A stretch of DNA of 64,000 bases. It comes from DMER01 sp003451645 (GTDB taxonomy: Bacteria > Pseudomonadota > Alphaproteobacteria > Micropepsales > Micropepsaceae). Positions 43,418-50,705 of this stretch are shown piece by piece (the first letter of the stretch is position 1; the number at the start of each line of letters is the position of its first letter). The stretch lies in contig DALYLR010000001.1 in NCBI GenBank assembly GCA_031976175.1, forward strand, positions 124,001-188,000, given 5' to 3'. Both the position numbers and the translations under genes were made by a program. The notes under the pieces were generated by a model. The model made no database searches and was not told where the DNA came from. It saw only the letters and a list, made by a program, of their open reading frames with translations.

Positions 43418-43902
43418 GGCCGTCAAAGCCGCTGCCCACTGAATACCGCCGTTGCGTGGGTATGATGCTTCTCAACAAGGATAATCAGGTTTTCGTCGGC
43501 CGCCGGATCTTTCGTGAAGGTGGCGAGTCCTGGCAGATGCCGCAGGGCGGCGTGGATGGTGACGAAGATTTGCTGGTGGCCGCCAGCAGAGAGTTACAGG
43601 AAGAAACAGGCGTCACCAGCGTCTCCATGCTGGCCGAAGCGCCTCAATGGTTCAACTATGACCTGCCGCCCGACCTCCTTGGCGTTGCGCTGCGGGGCAA
43701 ATACCGCGGTCAGACCCAGAAGTGGTTCGCCTTCCGCTTTGAGGGCCGAGACAGCGAGATCGATCTCAACGCACATGAGCCGCCGGAGTTCGAGGCGTGG
43801 CGCTGGGTCCCCATGCGGGAGTTGCCCTCATTGATCGTGCCATTTAAGCGTGACGTCTACGTCCGCGTGGTGGATGCCTTCGCCCATCTGGACACCCCGT
43901 AA
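43414..43902 (+). CDS. rppH: RNA pyrophosphohydrolase
   Basis: A 162-residue Nudix hydrolase that removes pyrophosphate from mRNA 5' ends and triggers decay. The N-terminus YRRCVGMMLLNKDNQVFVGRR and the Nudix box (GGVDGDEDLLVAASRELQEE, then TGV) match RppH, as does KWFAFRFEG. The ATG at 43414 overlaps the previous stop (ATGA); the frame is open earlier but without conserved sequence. Its end lies 16 bases before a hydrolase gene. Confidence 0.93.
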   Translation: MRPSKPLPTEYRRCVGMMLLNKDNQVFVGRRIFREGGESWQMPQGGVDGDEDLLVAASRELQEETGVTSVSMLAEAPQWFNYDLPPDLLGVALRGKYRGQTQKWFAFRFEGRDSEIDLNAHEPPEFEAWRWVPMRELPSLIVPFKRDVYVRVVDAFAHLDTP

Positions 43903-43918
43903 CGAAAGAGCCTGCGCC

Positions 43919-44692
43919 TTGTCGGTCAATGGTACTGCGATCCTTATCCATGGTGCGTTTTGTGGCGGTTGGGCGATGGAGCCCTTTGCGCGCTATTTCG
44001 AGGCGGCGGGCTATCGCACGCTGTGTCCTACCTTGCGCCACCACAACGTGGCGCCCAATGTGCGGGCACCGCAAGCGCTGGGCACAACCAGCGTGCTCGA
44101 TTATGTCGAGGATCTTTTGGTCCTGGTGCGCGCGCTCCCCGAAGCGCCGGTCCTTATCGGCCATTCGATGGGTGGCCTCATCGCGCAAATGATTGCGGCG
44201 CGCACGCCCGTGCGGGCGCTGGTCCTGATCGCGCCGTCAGCCCCGTGGGGCACGCTGCCCACCACGCCCTGGGAAGTGGCGGCGGCACAAGGCTTGTTCC
44301 TTGCGGGGCAGTTTTGGAACCGGCCGCTCAAGCCCAAGCAGTGGATCGCCGTGACGCATGCGCTCGATCTGCTGCCCAATGCGGAGCGGGAGGCGGTGTT
44401 CGCCCGCTTTGTGCCGGAGTCGGGGCTTGCCACTTTCGAGATTATGCATTGGCCGCTCGATTTGCGACGAGCGAGCTTCGTGGAGCCGGGGGCGGTCAAG
44501 TGCCCTGTCTTGTGTCTGGCGGGCGCGCAGGACCGCGTCAATCCGCCCAAGACCGTTGCCAGTGTCGCCAAGCGCTATCGCGACCAAGGGGCCTATGAGG
44601 AGTTCCGCGGCATGAGCCACTGGCTCATTGGCGAGCCGGGCTGGGAGCGGCTCGCCGCCCATGCCGAAGGCTGGCTCAAGCAGGTGGCTTGA
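43919..44692 (+). CDS. Alpha/beta hydrolase
   Basis: About 257 residues of a cytoplasmic alpha/beta-hydrolase. The oxyanion region is ILIHGAFCGGWAMEPF, the nucleophile elbow is IGHSMGGLIAQMIA near residue 82, and the acid and His are in AGAQDRVNPP and MSHWLIGEPGW. No ATG is available before the first strand; the TTG at 43919 after a GAAAGAG stretch is the best start. The frame also runs back into rppH to 43850. The substrate is unknown. It converges on a small membrane-protein gene. Confidence 0.82.
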   Translation: MSVNGTAILIHGAFCGGWAMEPFARYFEAAGYRTLCPTLRHHNVAPNVRAPQALGTTSVLDYVEDLLVLVRALPEAPVLIGHSMGGLIAQMIAARTPVRALVLIAPSAPWGTLPTTPWEVAAAQGLFLAGQFWNRPLKPKQWIAVTHALDLLPNAEREAVFARFVPESGLATFEIMHWPLDLRRASFVEPGAVKCPVLCLAGAQDRVNPPKTVASVAKRYRDQGAYEEFRGMSHWLIGEPGWERLAAHAEGWLKQVA

Positions 44693-44701
44693 CCCTTCAG
44701 G

Positions 44702-45148
44702 CTATTTGCACTGATAGACGCGAGCGTCGGTCAACTGACCCAGCGCGCCGAGCACAGAGGTTTTCTGATAGGTGCACACGCTGCTCTGCCCCAGAAAGCC
44801 CCAGCCATCAGTGTAGCAAATCGCATAGGTGCCCGTCATTTTGGCATCGCAGGCGGGCATGGTGCCCTCCTTCAGGTCCTGCTCCATTTGCGGCACATGC
44901 GCGCTTTCAGCGGTGTGCGGCTGACCGTCATTGGCGATGAGCACCCATCTGGGCGCCGACCCAAAGCCCAGATATTGATCCAGCGCGACGAGGCCCGTGG
45001 CCCAAGCGATGCCCAGTGCGATCAAGGCCCAGAAGGCCAGACGGGTCACGATCTTGAGCAACACAAGACCGACAAGCCCCACCAAAATGAGGGCGAGGCC
45101 ATTATTGCCGAACGGAATGTAGTCCAAAACCCAAGCAAAATCCGCCAT
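44702..45148 (-). CDS. Small membrane protein with Cys-containing C-terminal domain, unknown function
   Basis: A 148-residue protein that I do not recognise. Residues 17-56 form two closely spaced membrane segments (ALILVGLVGLVLLKIV and FWALIALGIAWATGLVAL). The remaining 80 residues are hydrophilic and carry four Cys (PACD, AICYT, SVCTY, final YQCK), which could form two disulphides if the domain is periplasmic. The ATG at 45148 begins MADFAWVLDYIPFG. It lies downstream of the ferritin-like gene on the same strand, 42 bases away, and may be cotranscribed with it. Confidence 0.65.
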   Translation of the reverse strand: MADFAWVLDYIPFGNNGLALILVGLVGLVLLKIVTRLAFWALIALGIAWATGLVALDQYLGFGSAPRWVLIANDGQPHTAESAHVPQMEQDLKEGTMPACDAKMTGTYAICYTDGWGFLGQSSVCTYQKTSVLGALGQLTDARVYQCK

Positions 45149-45190
45149 CGCTCGCCCCCAAGATTGAACCGCCCCGCTTATGTGTGAATA

Positions 45191-46021
45191 TCACGCCGCC
45201 ACAGGTTTCGCACGCCAGACAAAGAGCGCCCAGACAGCGCGGCCTGCCCAGCGGACCACGCGGCTTTCGGGCGGGAATTCGCCAACCGCCTTGGCGATCA
45301 TCGCGACCGCATGTTCGATATGGTGCTGCCGGTAGAAGCGCTGCGCGTGCTGCTCATAGAGCTTGGCGTAGAGCTTGCGGTCATAGGGGGTTGTCGCTTC
45401 AGCGTCCCTGGCGACATTGGCGTAATAGAAGGCGCTGGCGAGTTCGTCATCCTCAGCCTCGCTCACACGGGTTGCCGCGATATAGAGGCGCTTGAGCAGA
45501 TTGGGCCGCTTCTCAGGCTGAATGCCAATGAGGTCGTAGAAGAGGCGGTAATGCTTGAACTCGTCCGAGGCGATCATGTGCGCGATTTGCTTGAGCACGG
45601 GCTCAGCCGCCTCGTCGCGCAAGGCGGTATAATAGGACGAGGTGCCGCACTCGACGACGCAGCGTGCGATCAGCTCGCCAATCCGGCTCCCGCGCACCGA
45701 CCCATTCGGGTTCAGGAAGTGAGAGGGCTTATAGCCCTCCTTGAAGCGGGCAAAGGCGTCCTTGAATGACCAGGTTGGGTCCGCAAGCTCGGCCCAGCGG
45801 CCCAGCGCCTCCCCATGTTGGACTTCTTCCCAGCCCCAGCGCTCAACCTCTGCGATGGTCTTGGGGTCGCCTTTGAAGACCTCCTTCAAGTAGGCGACAT
45901 AGTCAGTAGCGTTGTACTCCACCAAGCTCGCGGCCTTAACCGCCTTGAGCATGAGCGGGTCGACCTTGTCCGGCGTGAACCGGTCCCATTTGATGTAATC
46001 GAGTGTCCAATGCTCAGCCAT
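45191..46021 (-). CDS. Ferritin-like di-iron protein
   Basis: A 276-residue, mostly helical protein with the ligand pattern of ferritin-like di-iron four-helix bundles: Glu in LVEYNATDY, ExxH in WEEVQHGEAL, Glu in ARCVVECGTSSYY, and ExxH in SDEFKHYRLFYDL. This two-fold E...ExxH arrangement is shared by rubrerythrin-like and desaturase-like proteins, so it may be an oxidase, a desaturase relative or a peroxide sensor. There is no rubredoxin Cys pair. A perfect DnaA-box sequence (46037-46045) lies just before the start codon. Confidence 0.75.
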   Translation of the reverse strand: MAEHWTLDYIKWDRFTPDKVDPLMLKAVKAASLVEYNATDYVAYLKEVFKGDPKTIAEVERWGWEEVQHGEALGRWAELADPTWSFKDAFARFKEGYKPSHFLNPNGSVRGSRIGELIARCVVECGTSSYYTALRDEAAEPVLKQIAHMIASDEFKHYRLFYDLIGIQPEKRPNLLKRLYIAATRVSEAEDDELASAFYYANVARDAEATTPYDRKLYAKLYEQHAQRFYRQHHIEHAVAMIAKAVGEFPPESRVVRWAGRAVWALFVWRAKPVAA

Positions 46022-46036
46022 CGTAACGCCGTGTCC

Positions 46037-46045
46037 TTATCCACA
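46037..46045 (+). promoter_or_regulatory. DnaA-box-like 9-mer before the ferritin-like gene
   Basis: TTATCCACA, a perfect consensus DnaA box, lies 16 bases upstream of the start codon of the minus-strand ferritin-like gene. A single box is no origin; it might allow DnaA to regulate the gene, or be chance. Confidence 0.3.
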
Positions 46046-46115
46046 ATGCGCCATGTCTATAACATCAGATGTGCGCTTACGCGAGGTGCAGCAATGCGCT
46101 TCGGCGCAAACTACG

Positions 46116-46451
46116 TCAGGGTGTTGAGGGGTTATAAGGCAGCTCCCCGATCACATAGCAGGTCTTGCCGCCAAAAGGCTTTTCCCGGCAGCATTTGACC
46201 TCTGCGGCGCTGCAGGACATGTAACGCGTGCTGCTGGATGCCCCCGTGCCACCATCAGCCTTGATGTCCGCGAGACATTTAGCGCCAAAGCCGGGCGAGG
46301 CGGCCTCCATGCGGCTCAACTGCTCAGCCGTGCAGGTCGTGGCGCGGCCAGAACTGTCGGTTGAAAACAGGCTGACTGCCCCGATGAGCACGCCGAGGCC
46401 CATAATGCCCAATACCGCGTAGGTTCTGAGGTCATTTGGTTTTTGCGCCAT
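46116..46451 (-). CDS. Small exported or membrane-anchored six-Cys protein, unknown function
   Basis: About 111 residues from the ATG at 46451, which has an AAGGAGAGG ribosome site just upstream; the frame is open to 46529 but without similar support. A single hydrophobic segment (TYAVLGIMGLGVLIGAVSLF, residues 10-29) precedes a domain with six Cys (ATTCTAEQ, GAKCLAD, YMSCSAAEVKCCREK, KTCYVIG). The even number suggests disulphides in the periplasm. Not recognised as a named family. It is 67 bases downstream of xthA on the same strand. Confidence 0.65.
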   Translation of the reverse strand: MAQKPNDLRTYAVLGIMGLGVLIGAVSLFSTDSSGRATTCTAEQLSRMEAASPGFGAKCLADIKADGGTGASSSTRYMSCSAAEVKCCREKPFGGKTCYVIGELPYNPSTP

Positions 46452-46518
46452 GAGGTGCCTCTCCTTGAACTCCCACAGAGTATAGCATGGGGCCCAAGGT
46501 GTTACTGTAGTGCGCAGG

Positions 46519-47322
46519 TCAAAGCGCAATCTCCGTGATCACCGGCACATGGTCTGAGGCCTTGTCCCAGCCGCGCATCGGGGTCTCGATCCAGGTGCGG
46601 CCCAGCGCGCCCTCGAGGGCTGGCGTGACCCAGATGTGGTCCAGCCTGCGCCCGCGATTAGAGGCCTGCCAGTCCGCGGCGCGGTAACTCCACCAGCTAT
46701 AGAGCTTTTCGGGCTCCGGCACGGCGCGGCGGGAGACATCAACCCAGTCCTGGCTTTGATAGACCTGGGCCAAGTGCTCCACCTCTACGGGTGTGTGGCT
46801 GACCACATCCAAAAGCTGCTTGTGGCTCCACACGTCATGTTCCAGAGGCGCCACGTTGAGATCGCCGACAAGGATCATGGCGGGTTTGGTTTTGCTGCGC
46901 TTGGGGCCCGAGAGGCCCTCGGCCATGCGCGTGAGGAAGTCGAGCTTGTGTGCGAACTTTGGGTTCTGGCCGCGGTCTGGGATATCGCCGCCTGCGGGCA
47001 CATAAAAGTTGTGCAGGGTCACCGGACCAAATTTGGCTGAAATATGGCGTGGTTCGGCTCGCGGGCAAATGGTTGAGCCCAGATCCGGCTCAAACGGCAG
47101 TTTCGAGAGGATCGCTACGCCGTGGTAACCTTTTTGCCCTGCGAAAGCGATGTAAGGGAAGCCCAGTTTCTTTAGGTCGCCCAAGGGAAAGCGGCTGTCA
47201 TCGACCTTGGTTTCCTGCAAGCAGACGATGTCGGGCTTTTGCTCTTCACCTAAGCGCGCGAGCAAGGGCAGCCGTAAACGGACGGAATTGATATTCCAAG
47301 TGGCCAAACGGATTGTGCGCAT
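46519..47322 (-). CDS. xthA: Exodeoxyribonuclease III
   Basis: About 267 residues of an exonuclease III/AP endonuclease. Motifs in order are RLATWNINSVRLRL, CLQETKVDDSRFP near residue 35, GYHGVAILSK, VGDLNVAPLEHDVW near residue 145, and the C-terminal KASDHVPVITEIAL with the catalytic Asp-His. The ATG at 47322 gives the standard N-terminus; an upstream start at 47337 adds five residues. Its upstream region contains a minus-strand terminator only 30-70 bases before the gene. Confidence 0.94.
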   Translation of the reverse strand: MRTIRLATWNINSVRLRLPLLARLGEEQKPDIVCLQETKVDDSRFPLGDLKKLGFPYIAFAGQKGYHGVAILSKLPFEPDLGSTICPRAEPRHISAKFGPVTLHNFYVPAGGDIPDRGQNPKFAHKLDFLTRMAEGLSGPKRSKTKPAMILVGDLNVAPLEHDVWSHKQLLDVVSHTPVEVEHLAQVYQSQDWVDVSRRAVPEPEKLYSWWSYRAADWQASNRGRRLDHIWVTPALEGALGRTWIETPMRGWDKASDHVPVITEIAL

Positions 47323-47355
47323 ACCTTCAATAAGCACACCACATCTTGCTGGCGC

Positions 47356-47392
47356 AAATAAAAAGCCCCCAACCGGCGAACCGGTCAGGGGC
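47356..47392 (-). terminator. Intrinsic terminator on the minus strand, upstream of xthA
   Basis: On the minus strand GGCCCCTGACCGG-TTCG-CCGGTTGGGGGC forms a GC-rich hairpin with a two-by-two internal mismatch and a TTCG loop, followed by TTTTTATTT. No protein gene on this strand precedes it, which is why a small RNA or attenuator is proposed. Confidence 0.8.
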
Positions 47393-47467
47393 CATATGCG
47401 CCTTAACGCGCCATGCGCTGGGAGGGGATGTTCCAGCGCCGACAGCTAATCAACCGGTCCCGCTAGC

Positions 47468-47477
47468 GGGGGGGGGG
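47468..47477. repeat. Homopolymer run of ten G
   Basis: Ten consecutive G residues overlap the right arm of the palindrome CCCGCTAGCGGG (47459-47470). Such tracts are prone to slippage. It lies inside the candidate small RNA (as C10). Confidence 0.9.
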
Positions 47478-47514
47478 CAATGCAGGCCCGGCGTCACATC
47501 AGCTGTCGAAAAAG

Positions 47515-47543
47515 ACGATATGCGGTTCGGCCACAGTTGGCAA
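47515..47543 (-). promoter_or_regulatory. Sigma-70-type promoter for the candidate small RNA or xthA
   Basis: On the minus strand TTGCCA (47538-47543, five of six consensus bases) and TATCGT (47515-47520, four of six) are separated by exactly 17 bases. It points towards the terminator and xthA. Confidence 0.5.
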
Positions 47544-47576
47544 CTTTTTTCGAACGCCTTACTCATTTTTAATGAG

Positions 47577-47614
47577 TGTGATCTTGACAGCACAATTGTG
47601 GCTCAATGATCACA
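47577..47614. promoter_or_regulatory. 38-base palindrome upstream of the LuxR-type gene
   Basis: Outer arms TGTGATC (47577-47583) and GATCACA (47608-47614) are perfect, the centre CACAATTGTG (47591-47600) is a perfect 10-base palindrome on the same axis, and TTGA/TCAA between them match with a one-base offset. A perfect -35 hexamer TTGACA (47584-47589) is embedded, though no good -10 follows. It lies 113 bases before the LuxR-type start and is a strong candidate operator. Confidence 0.55.
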
Positions 47615-47726
47615 GGTTCTTACGGTGTTGAAACAACTCAGTTGTCGAGACGGTGGTGCCAGGACTTGCCGGGGGTGATATCTCCACCCTAGACTACAAC
47701 CTGGCCTATCCGAATGTCTCCATCCC

Positions 47727-48848
47727 GTGCTCAATCGTCATTCTCATCGTTGGATCAAGTCCGTTGCCACCCATCTGTATGATGGCGTGGGTGAGCCCAA
47801 TTTTTATGAAAGGCTCGCACGCAACATTCACGAGACATCGGGATTGGGTTTCACCCAGCTTACGCTGATTGGGCGTGAAGACATGGCCCATCGCGAGACC
47901 GCTTGGTCGGAAGATCACGCCAAGCAAATGGAAGAGTACCGCCAGCACATCGTACACGTTGACCCCCGTGTGCCAGCCTACCTAGCCCGCCCCGGCCGCT
48001 TTCGTGCGTGTTGGGAGGTGATCGACACTCAGGCGTTTGAGAGGCTCGACTTCGTCGGGGCTTGGGTTGACCGCAAGGATGTCAACAAACGCTGGGGTGC
48101 TGCCAGCGTCTGGCACGCCGATGGGGACCATATCGGGGTTCTTGCGCTGCTGCGATCGCGCCAAGAAGGCTTTTATCAGAGGGATGAGCTTGAGGCGGCG
48201 GATGTCATGAGGCTTCACCTCAAGCGAGCTGTGAAATTGCATCTCTTTCTTTCAAGCGATGACTGCGCCGTTCATCCCTTGCGCGATCGCTGGGCGGGGA
48301 AGAGTTCTCCTGTTTTCATCCTTGGGGCTGAACGGCGCATCCTTGCCTATAATCGGGCGGCCGAAGCGCTCCTCAAGCGGGGTGATGTTGTCCATAAGCG
48401 CTGGGGCGTTTTGAATCTGCGCAATATGTTCGCAGCGCAAACGCTCGATCAGGCGCTGGCCTCCGCGGCCAGCTATGGGGAGGTCCTGCCCAAAGGGACG
48501 CTGCATGTGCCATTGCACGGCTTCGGCGGTCAAATGACCTGGACCGGGGATGTTATTCCAGTGGCGCCCGTCCAGCGCGAGTTGGGCTTTGACGGGGCGG
48601 CCCTCGCGATCCTCACTTTACGCGAATTGCGGGTGAAGGGCGATGCCGTGTTTGACCGCTTGCGCTTTCTCGGGCTGACGCGGGACGAAGCTATTGTCGC
48701 ACGCAGCTTGCGGCAGCATCATGATGTCAAACGTGTCGCCGCAGCCCTCAATCTGGAACACCGTACTGTCAGGGCAATGGTGCAGGCGATCTTTGAGAAG
48801 ACGGGCACCCGCGACTGGACCGAATTTCTGGCGACCGCGAAAATTTGA
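47727..48848 (+). CDS. LuxR-type helix-turn-helix regulator with PAS-like middle
   Basis: A 373-residue regulator. The C-terminal 60 residues are a LuxR/GerE-type helix-turn-helix (LGLTRDEAIVARSLRQHHDV, then VAAALNLEHRTVRAMVQAIFEKTG). The centre (SSPVFILGAERRILAYNRAAEALL near residue 190) has a PAS-like pattern. The N-terminal 150 residues are not the acyl-homoserine-lactone domain. The start GTG at 47727 is the first in a frame that begins MLNRHSHRWIKSVATHLY. A 38-base palindrome and two shorter ones lie upstream, suggesting autoregulation. The signal and targets are unknown. Confidence 0.75.
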   Translation: MLNRHSHRWIKSVATHLYDGVGEPNFYERLARNIHETSGLGFTQLTLIGREDMAHRETAWSEDHAKQMEEYRQHIVHVDPRVPAYLARPGRFRACWEVIDTQAFERLDFVGAWVDRKDVNKRWGAASVWHADGDHIGVLALLRSRQEGFYQRDELEAADVMRLHLKRAVKLHLFLSSDDCAVHPLRDRWAGKSSPVFILGAERRILAYNRAAEALLKRGDVVHKRWGVLNLRNMFAAQTLDQALASAASYGEVLPKGTLHVPLHGFGGQMTWTGDVIPVAPVQRELGFDGAALAILTLRELRVKGDAVFDRLRFLGLTRDEAIVARSLRQHHDVKRVAAALNLEHRTVRAMVQAIFEKTGTRDWTEFLATAKI

Positions 48849-48876
48849 GGCGTCTCACACTTTATCCTTGTAAATC

Positions 48877-48893
48877 TTCCATGTGATGGAAGA
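48877..48893. promoter_or_regulatory. Inverted repeat before the DUF4143 ATPase gene
   Basis: CTTCCAT-GTG-ATGGAAG is a perfect 7-base inverted repeat with a 3-base spacer ending 9 bases before the ATG, where it could act as an operator or occlude the ribosome site. Confidence 0.45.
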
Positions 48894-48902
48894 ATTACGA
48901 GG

Positions 48903-50087
48903 ATGATTCGCAGGCGTCTCCAGGCTCAGGTGTTAGCTTTGCTGGATGAAAATCCGGCTGTCTTGCTACAAGGTCCCCGGCAAGTCGGGAAGACGACCCT
49001 TGCCATCGCAATCGCTCAGGCCCGCAACGGCGTCTATCGCGACCTTGAGAACCCGCAAGATTTAGACCAAGTCCACGATATTGGCCTCTTCGAGACGCAG
49101 CATCCGGACCGCCTCATCATCCTTGATGAGGTGCAGCGTGTCCCCGGCCTCTTTGCTCCATTGCGCAGCATTATTGACCGCCGAAGGCGGGCTGGGCGGA
49201 AGACGGGTCAATTCTTGCTGCTTGGTTCCTCCTCGCTCGATTTGATGCAGCAGACGAGCGAAAGCCTTGCGGGCCGTGTTGCCTATGCCGAATTGTCTGG
49301 ACTCGATGCTCTGGAGCTGAGCGCTGCAGGCTCAACGGCCGACAACATGGATAGGCTTTGGCTTCGCGGCGGTTATCCAGACAGTCTCTTGTCCACCTCC
49401 GACAAGACCAGCCTGACCTGGCGGCTCGACCTGATCCGCAGCTATCTCGAGCGCGACATTCCCCAATTTGGTTTTCGCGTACCGGCCGAGACCATGCGGC
49501 GCTTCTGGACCATGCTGGCGCATCGTCAAGGGGGCTTGCATAACGCAGCCGCGCTCGCTGAAGGATTGGGCATCAGCGGTCAAAGCGTCGCCCGCTACGC
49601 CGATATCCTCATCGACTTGCTTCTGGTGCGCAGGTTTCAGCCCTGGCATGCCAATCTGGGCAAGCGTCTGGTCAAATCGCCCAAGCTCACTATTCGAGAC
49701 AGCGGGCTTCTGCATGCGCTGCTGTCGATCCCGACTTTTGACGGTTTGCTCAGTCACCCGTCGCTGGGTGCGAGTTGGGAAGGCTTTGTTATCGAGAATG
49801 TTTTGGCCGTCGCACATGGCCAATGGCAGGGCTATTTCTATCGGACGCAAGCGGGCGCTGAGATTGATCTGTTGCTTGTGCGCGGCGGCGTGCCGGACAT
49901 CGCCATTGAGGTCAAACGCGCGTCCGTGCCTCAACCGCGACGCGGGTTTCATGTCGCTTGCGATGATCTGGGCGTGAAGCAACGCTATGTCGTCTATCCC
50001 GGTTCGCAAGCCTATCCCTCGCCAGCAGGGCATTGGGTCATGCCGCTCGGCCACATGATGCAAAAGCTCCTGAATGAGGACCGGTAG
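48903..50087 (+). CDS. AAA-type ATPase with DUF4143 domain
   Basis: A 394-residue protein of the ATP-binding/DUF4143 family. Walker A is VLLQGPRQVGKTTLAIAIA near residue 20, Walker B is RLIILDEVQRVPGLF near residue 71, and the sensor region LLLGSSSLDLM follows. The C-terminal DUF4143 part includes SWEGFVIENVLAV and YFYRTQAGAEIDLLLV, a nuclease-like pattern (E...D...ExK with IAIEVKRA). The function of this common family is unknown. It is 54 bases after the LuxR-type gene, with a perfect inverted repeat between them. Confidence 0.85.
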   Translation: MIRRRLQAQVLALLDENPAVLLQGPRQVGKTTLAIAIAQARNGVYRDLENPQDLDQVHDIGLFETQHPDRLIILDEVQRVPGLFAPLRSIIDRRRRAGRKTGQFLLLGSSSLDLMQQTSESLAGRVAYAELSGLDALELSAAGSTADNMDRLWLRGGYPDSLLSTSDKTSLTWRLDLIRSYLERDIPQFGFRVPAETMRRFWTMLAHRQGGLHNAAALAEGLGISGQSVARYADILIDLLLVRRFQPWHANLGKRLVKSPKLTIRDSGLLHALLSIPTFDGLLSHPSLGASWEGFVIENVLAVAHGQWQGYFYRTQAGAEIDLLLVRGGVPDIAIEVKRASVPQPRRGFHVACDDLGVKQRYVVYPGSQAYPSPAGHWVMPLGHMMQKLLNEDR

Positions 50088-50627
50088 TCAGGCGCCGCGG
50101 TGGGCGACCGTGATCCCATACTCAGCTAAGGCGGCCGCCAGATCGCCAATGCTCTTGCCGCACAACTCCCCGCCAGCAAAGCGCTTGTCGCCCGTCACAT
50201 CGGCTGCGACCCAGTGGGGCGTCACGAACAATTCGGAAGCTTCGTGTGAGTCAAATTCAACATCGGCGATGATCAGGCCCGACAAGGCTTGCGCAAACAC
50301 ACCGATCTGAAGTGTGCCTTGGGCGATCTTGTGGTCATACCGGCGTTTGATGACGTCTTTGGACGGTACTGTGCACAGTGCTTCATACTCCGCCTTGCTG
50401 AGGGGGATTGTGTATTCCAGCATCTGAGAATGGTCGCCGTCCCGCTTGAGCACCTTCTTGGTGATTTGGAGTTCGTCGCCGTCTTGTCTGACACGAAGGT
50501 AGCAATGACCGGCGTCCGCAGGAATGTACCGGTCCGCAACCAGGCGGCCTTCGCCAAGTGTCAGATCGGCCGGAACTTTGTGAACCAGAAACCGCCGTTC
50601 GATCTCAGTGTCTGGCCGCGTTGGCAT
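50088..50627 (-). CDS. CYTH domain protein (triphosphate tunnel enzyme family)
   Basis: A 179-residue CYTH-domain protein. The signature EIERRFLV is at residues 8-15. The tunnel strands show YLRVRQDGDELQITKK with alternating basic residues and YTIPLSKAEYEALC. Small bacterial members usually hydrolyse inorganic triphosphate, and some are adenylate cyclases. Its stop abuts the ATPase gene on the other strand. It begins 78 bases from the aminotransferase end, on the same strand. Confidence 0.85.
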   Translation of the reverse strand: MPTRPDTEIERRFLVHKVPADLTLGEGRLVADRYIPADAGHCYLRVRQDGDELQITKKVLKRDGDHSQMLEYTIPLSKAEYEALCTVPSKDVIKRRYDHKIAQGTLQIGVFAQALSGLIIADVEFDSHEASELFVTPHWVAADVTGDKRFAGGELCGKSIGDLAAALAEYGITVAHRGA

Positions 50628-50705
50628 GACGGTAACCTCTCAAAGATCTTGCATTTGACATCAGCTGTCCGGACCGAGAAACATCGGCCGCCCAGCGCAA
50701 TCCTT

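Larger units (their letters stand above)
47356..47508 (-). ncRNA. Candidate small RNA, about 150 bases
   Basis: A minus-strand unit bounded by a sigma-70-type promoter (TTGCCA, 17-base spacer, TATCGT; 47515-47543) and an intrinsic terminator (47356-47392). The expected first base is near 47506-47508. No credible reading frame is inside. The transcript would contain C10 (47468-47477), the palindrome GGG-CCC next to it, and CCCCUCCC (47420-47427), which resembles the anti-Shine-Dalgarno loops of alphaproteobacterial trans-acting RNAs. Alternatively it is the leader of xthA, with the terminator acting as an attenuator. Confidence 0.45.
47323..47726. other. Signal-rich intergenic region between xthA and the LuxR-type gene
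   Basis: About 400 bases with no convincing gene. From left to right it holds a minus-strand terminator (47356-47392), a palindrome CCCGCTAGCGGG (47459-47470) merging into a run of ten G (47468-47477), a minus-strand promoter (47515-47543), an inverted repeat ACTCATT-TTT-AATGAGT (47561-47577), a 38-base palindrome (47577-47614) containing a perfect TTGACA, and a 13-base palindrome (47633-47645). This density is unlike any other gap in the window. Confidence 0.6.

Noticed and set aside
47428..47466. Short reading frame of 12 codons after GGGAGGGG in the xthA/LuxR gap
   Set aside because: The ribosome site is only 2 bases from the ATG and the peptide has no support; the region is better explained by the minus-strand RNA candidate.
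47584..47612. Full plus-strand promoter built on the perfect TTGACA before the LuxR-type gene
   Set aside because: No acceptable -10 hexamer is found at 16-18 bases; only the -35 is convincing, so it is mentioned within the palindrome rather than called.
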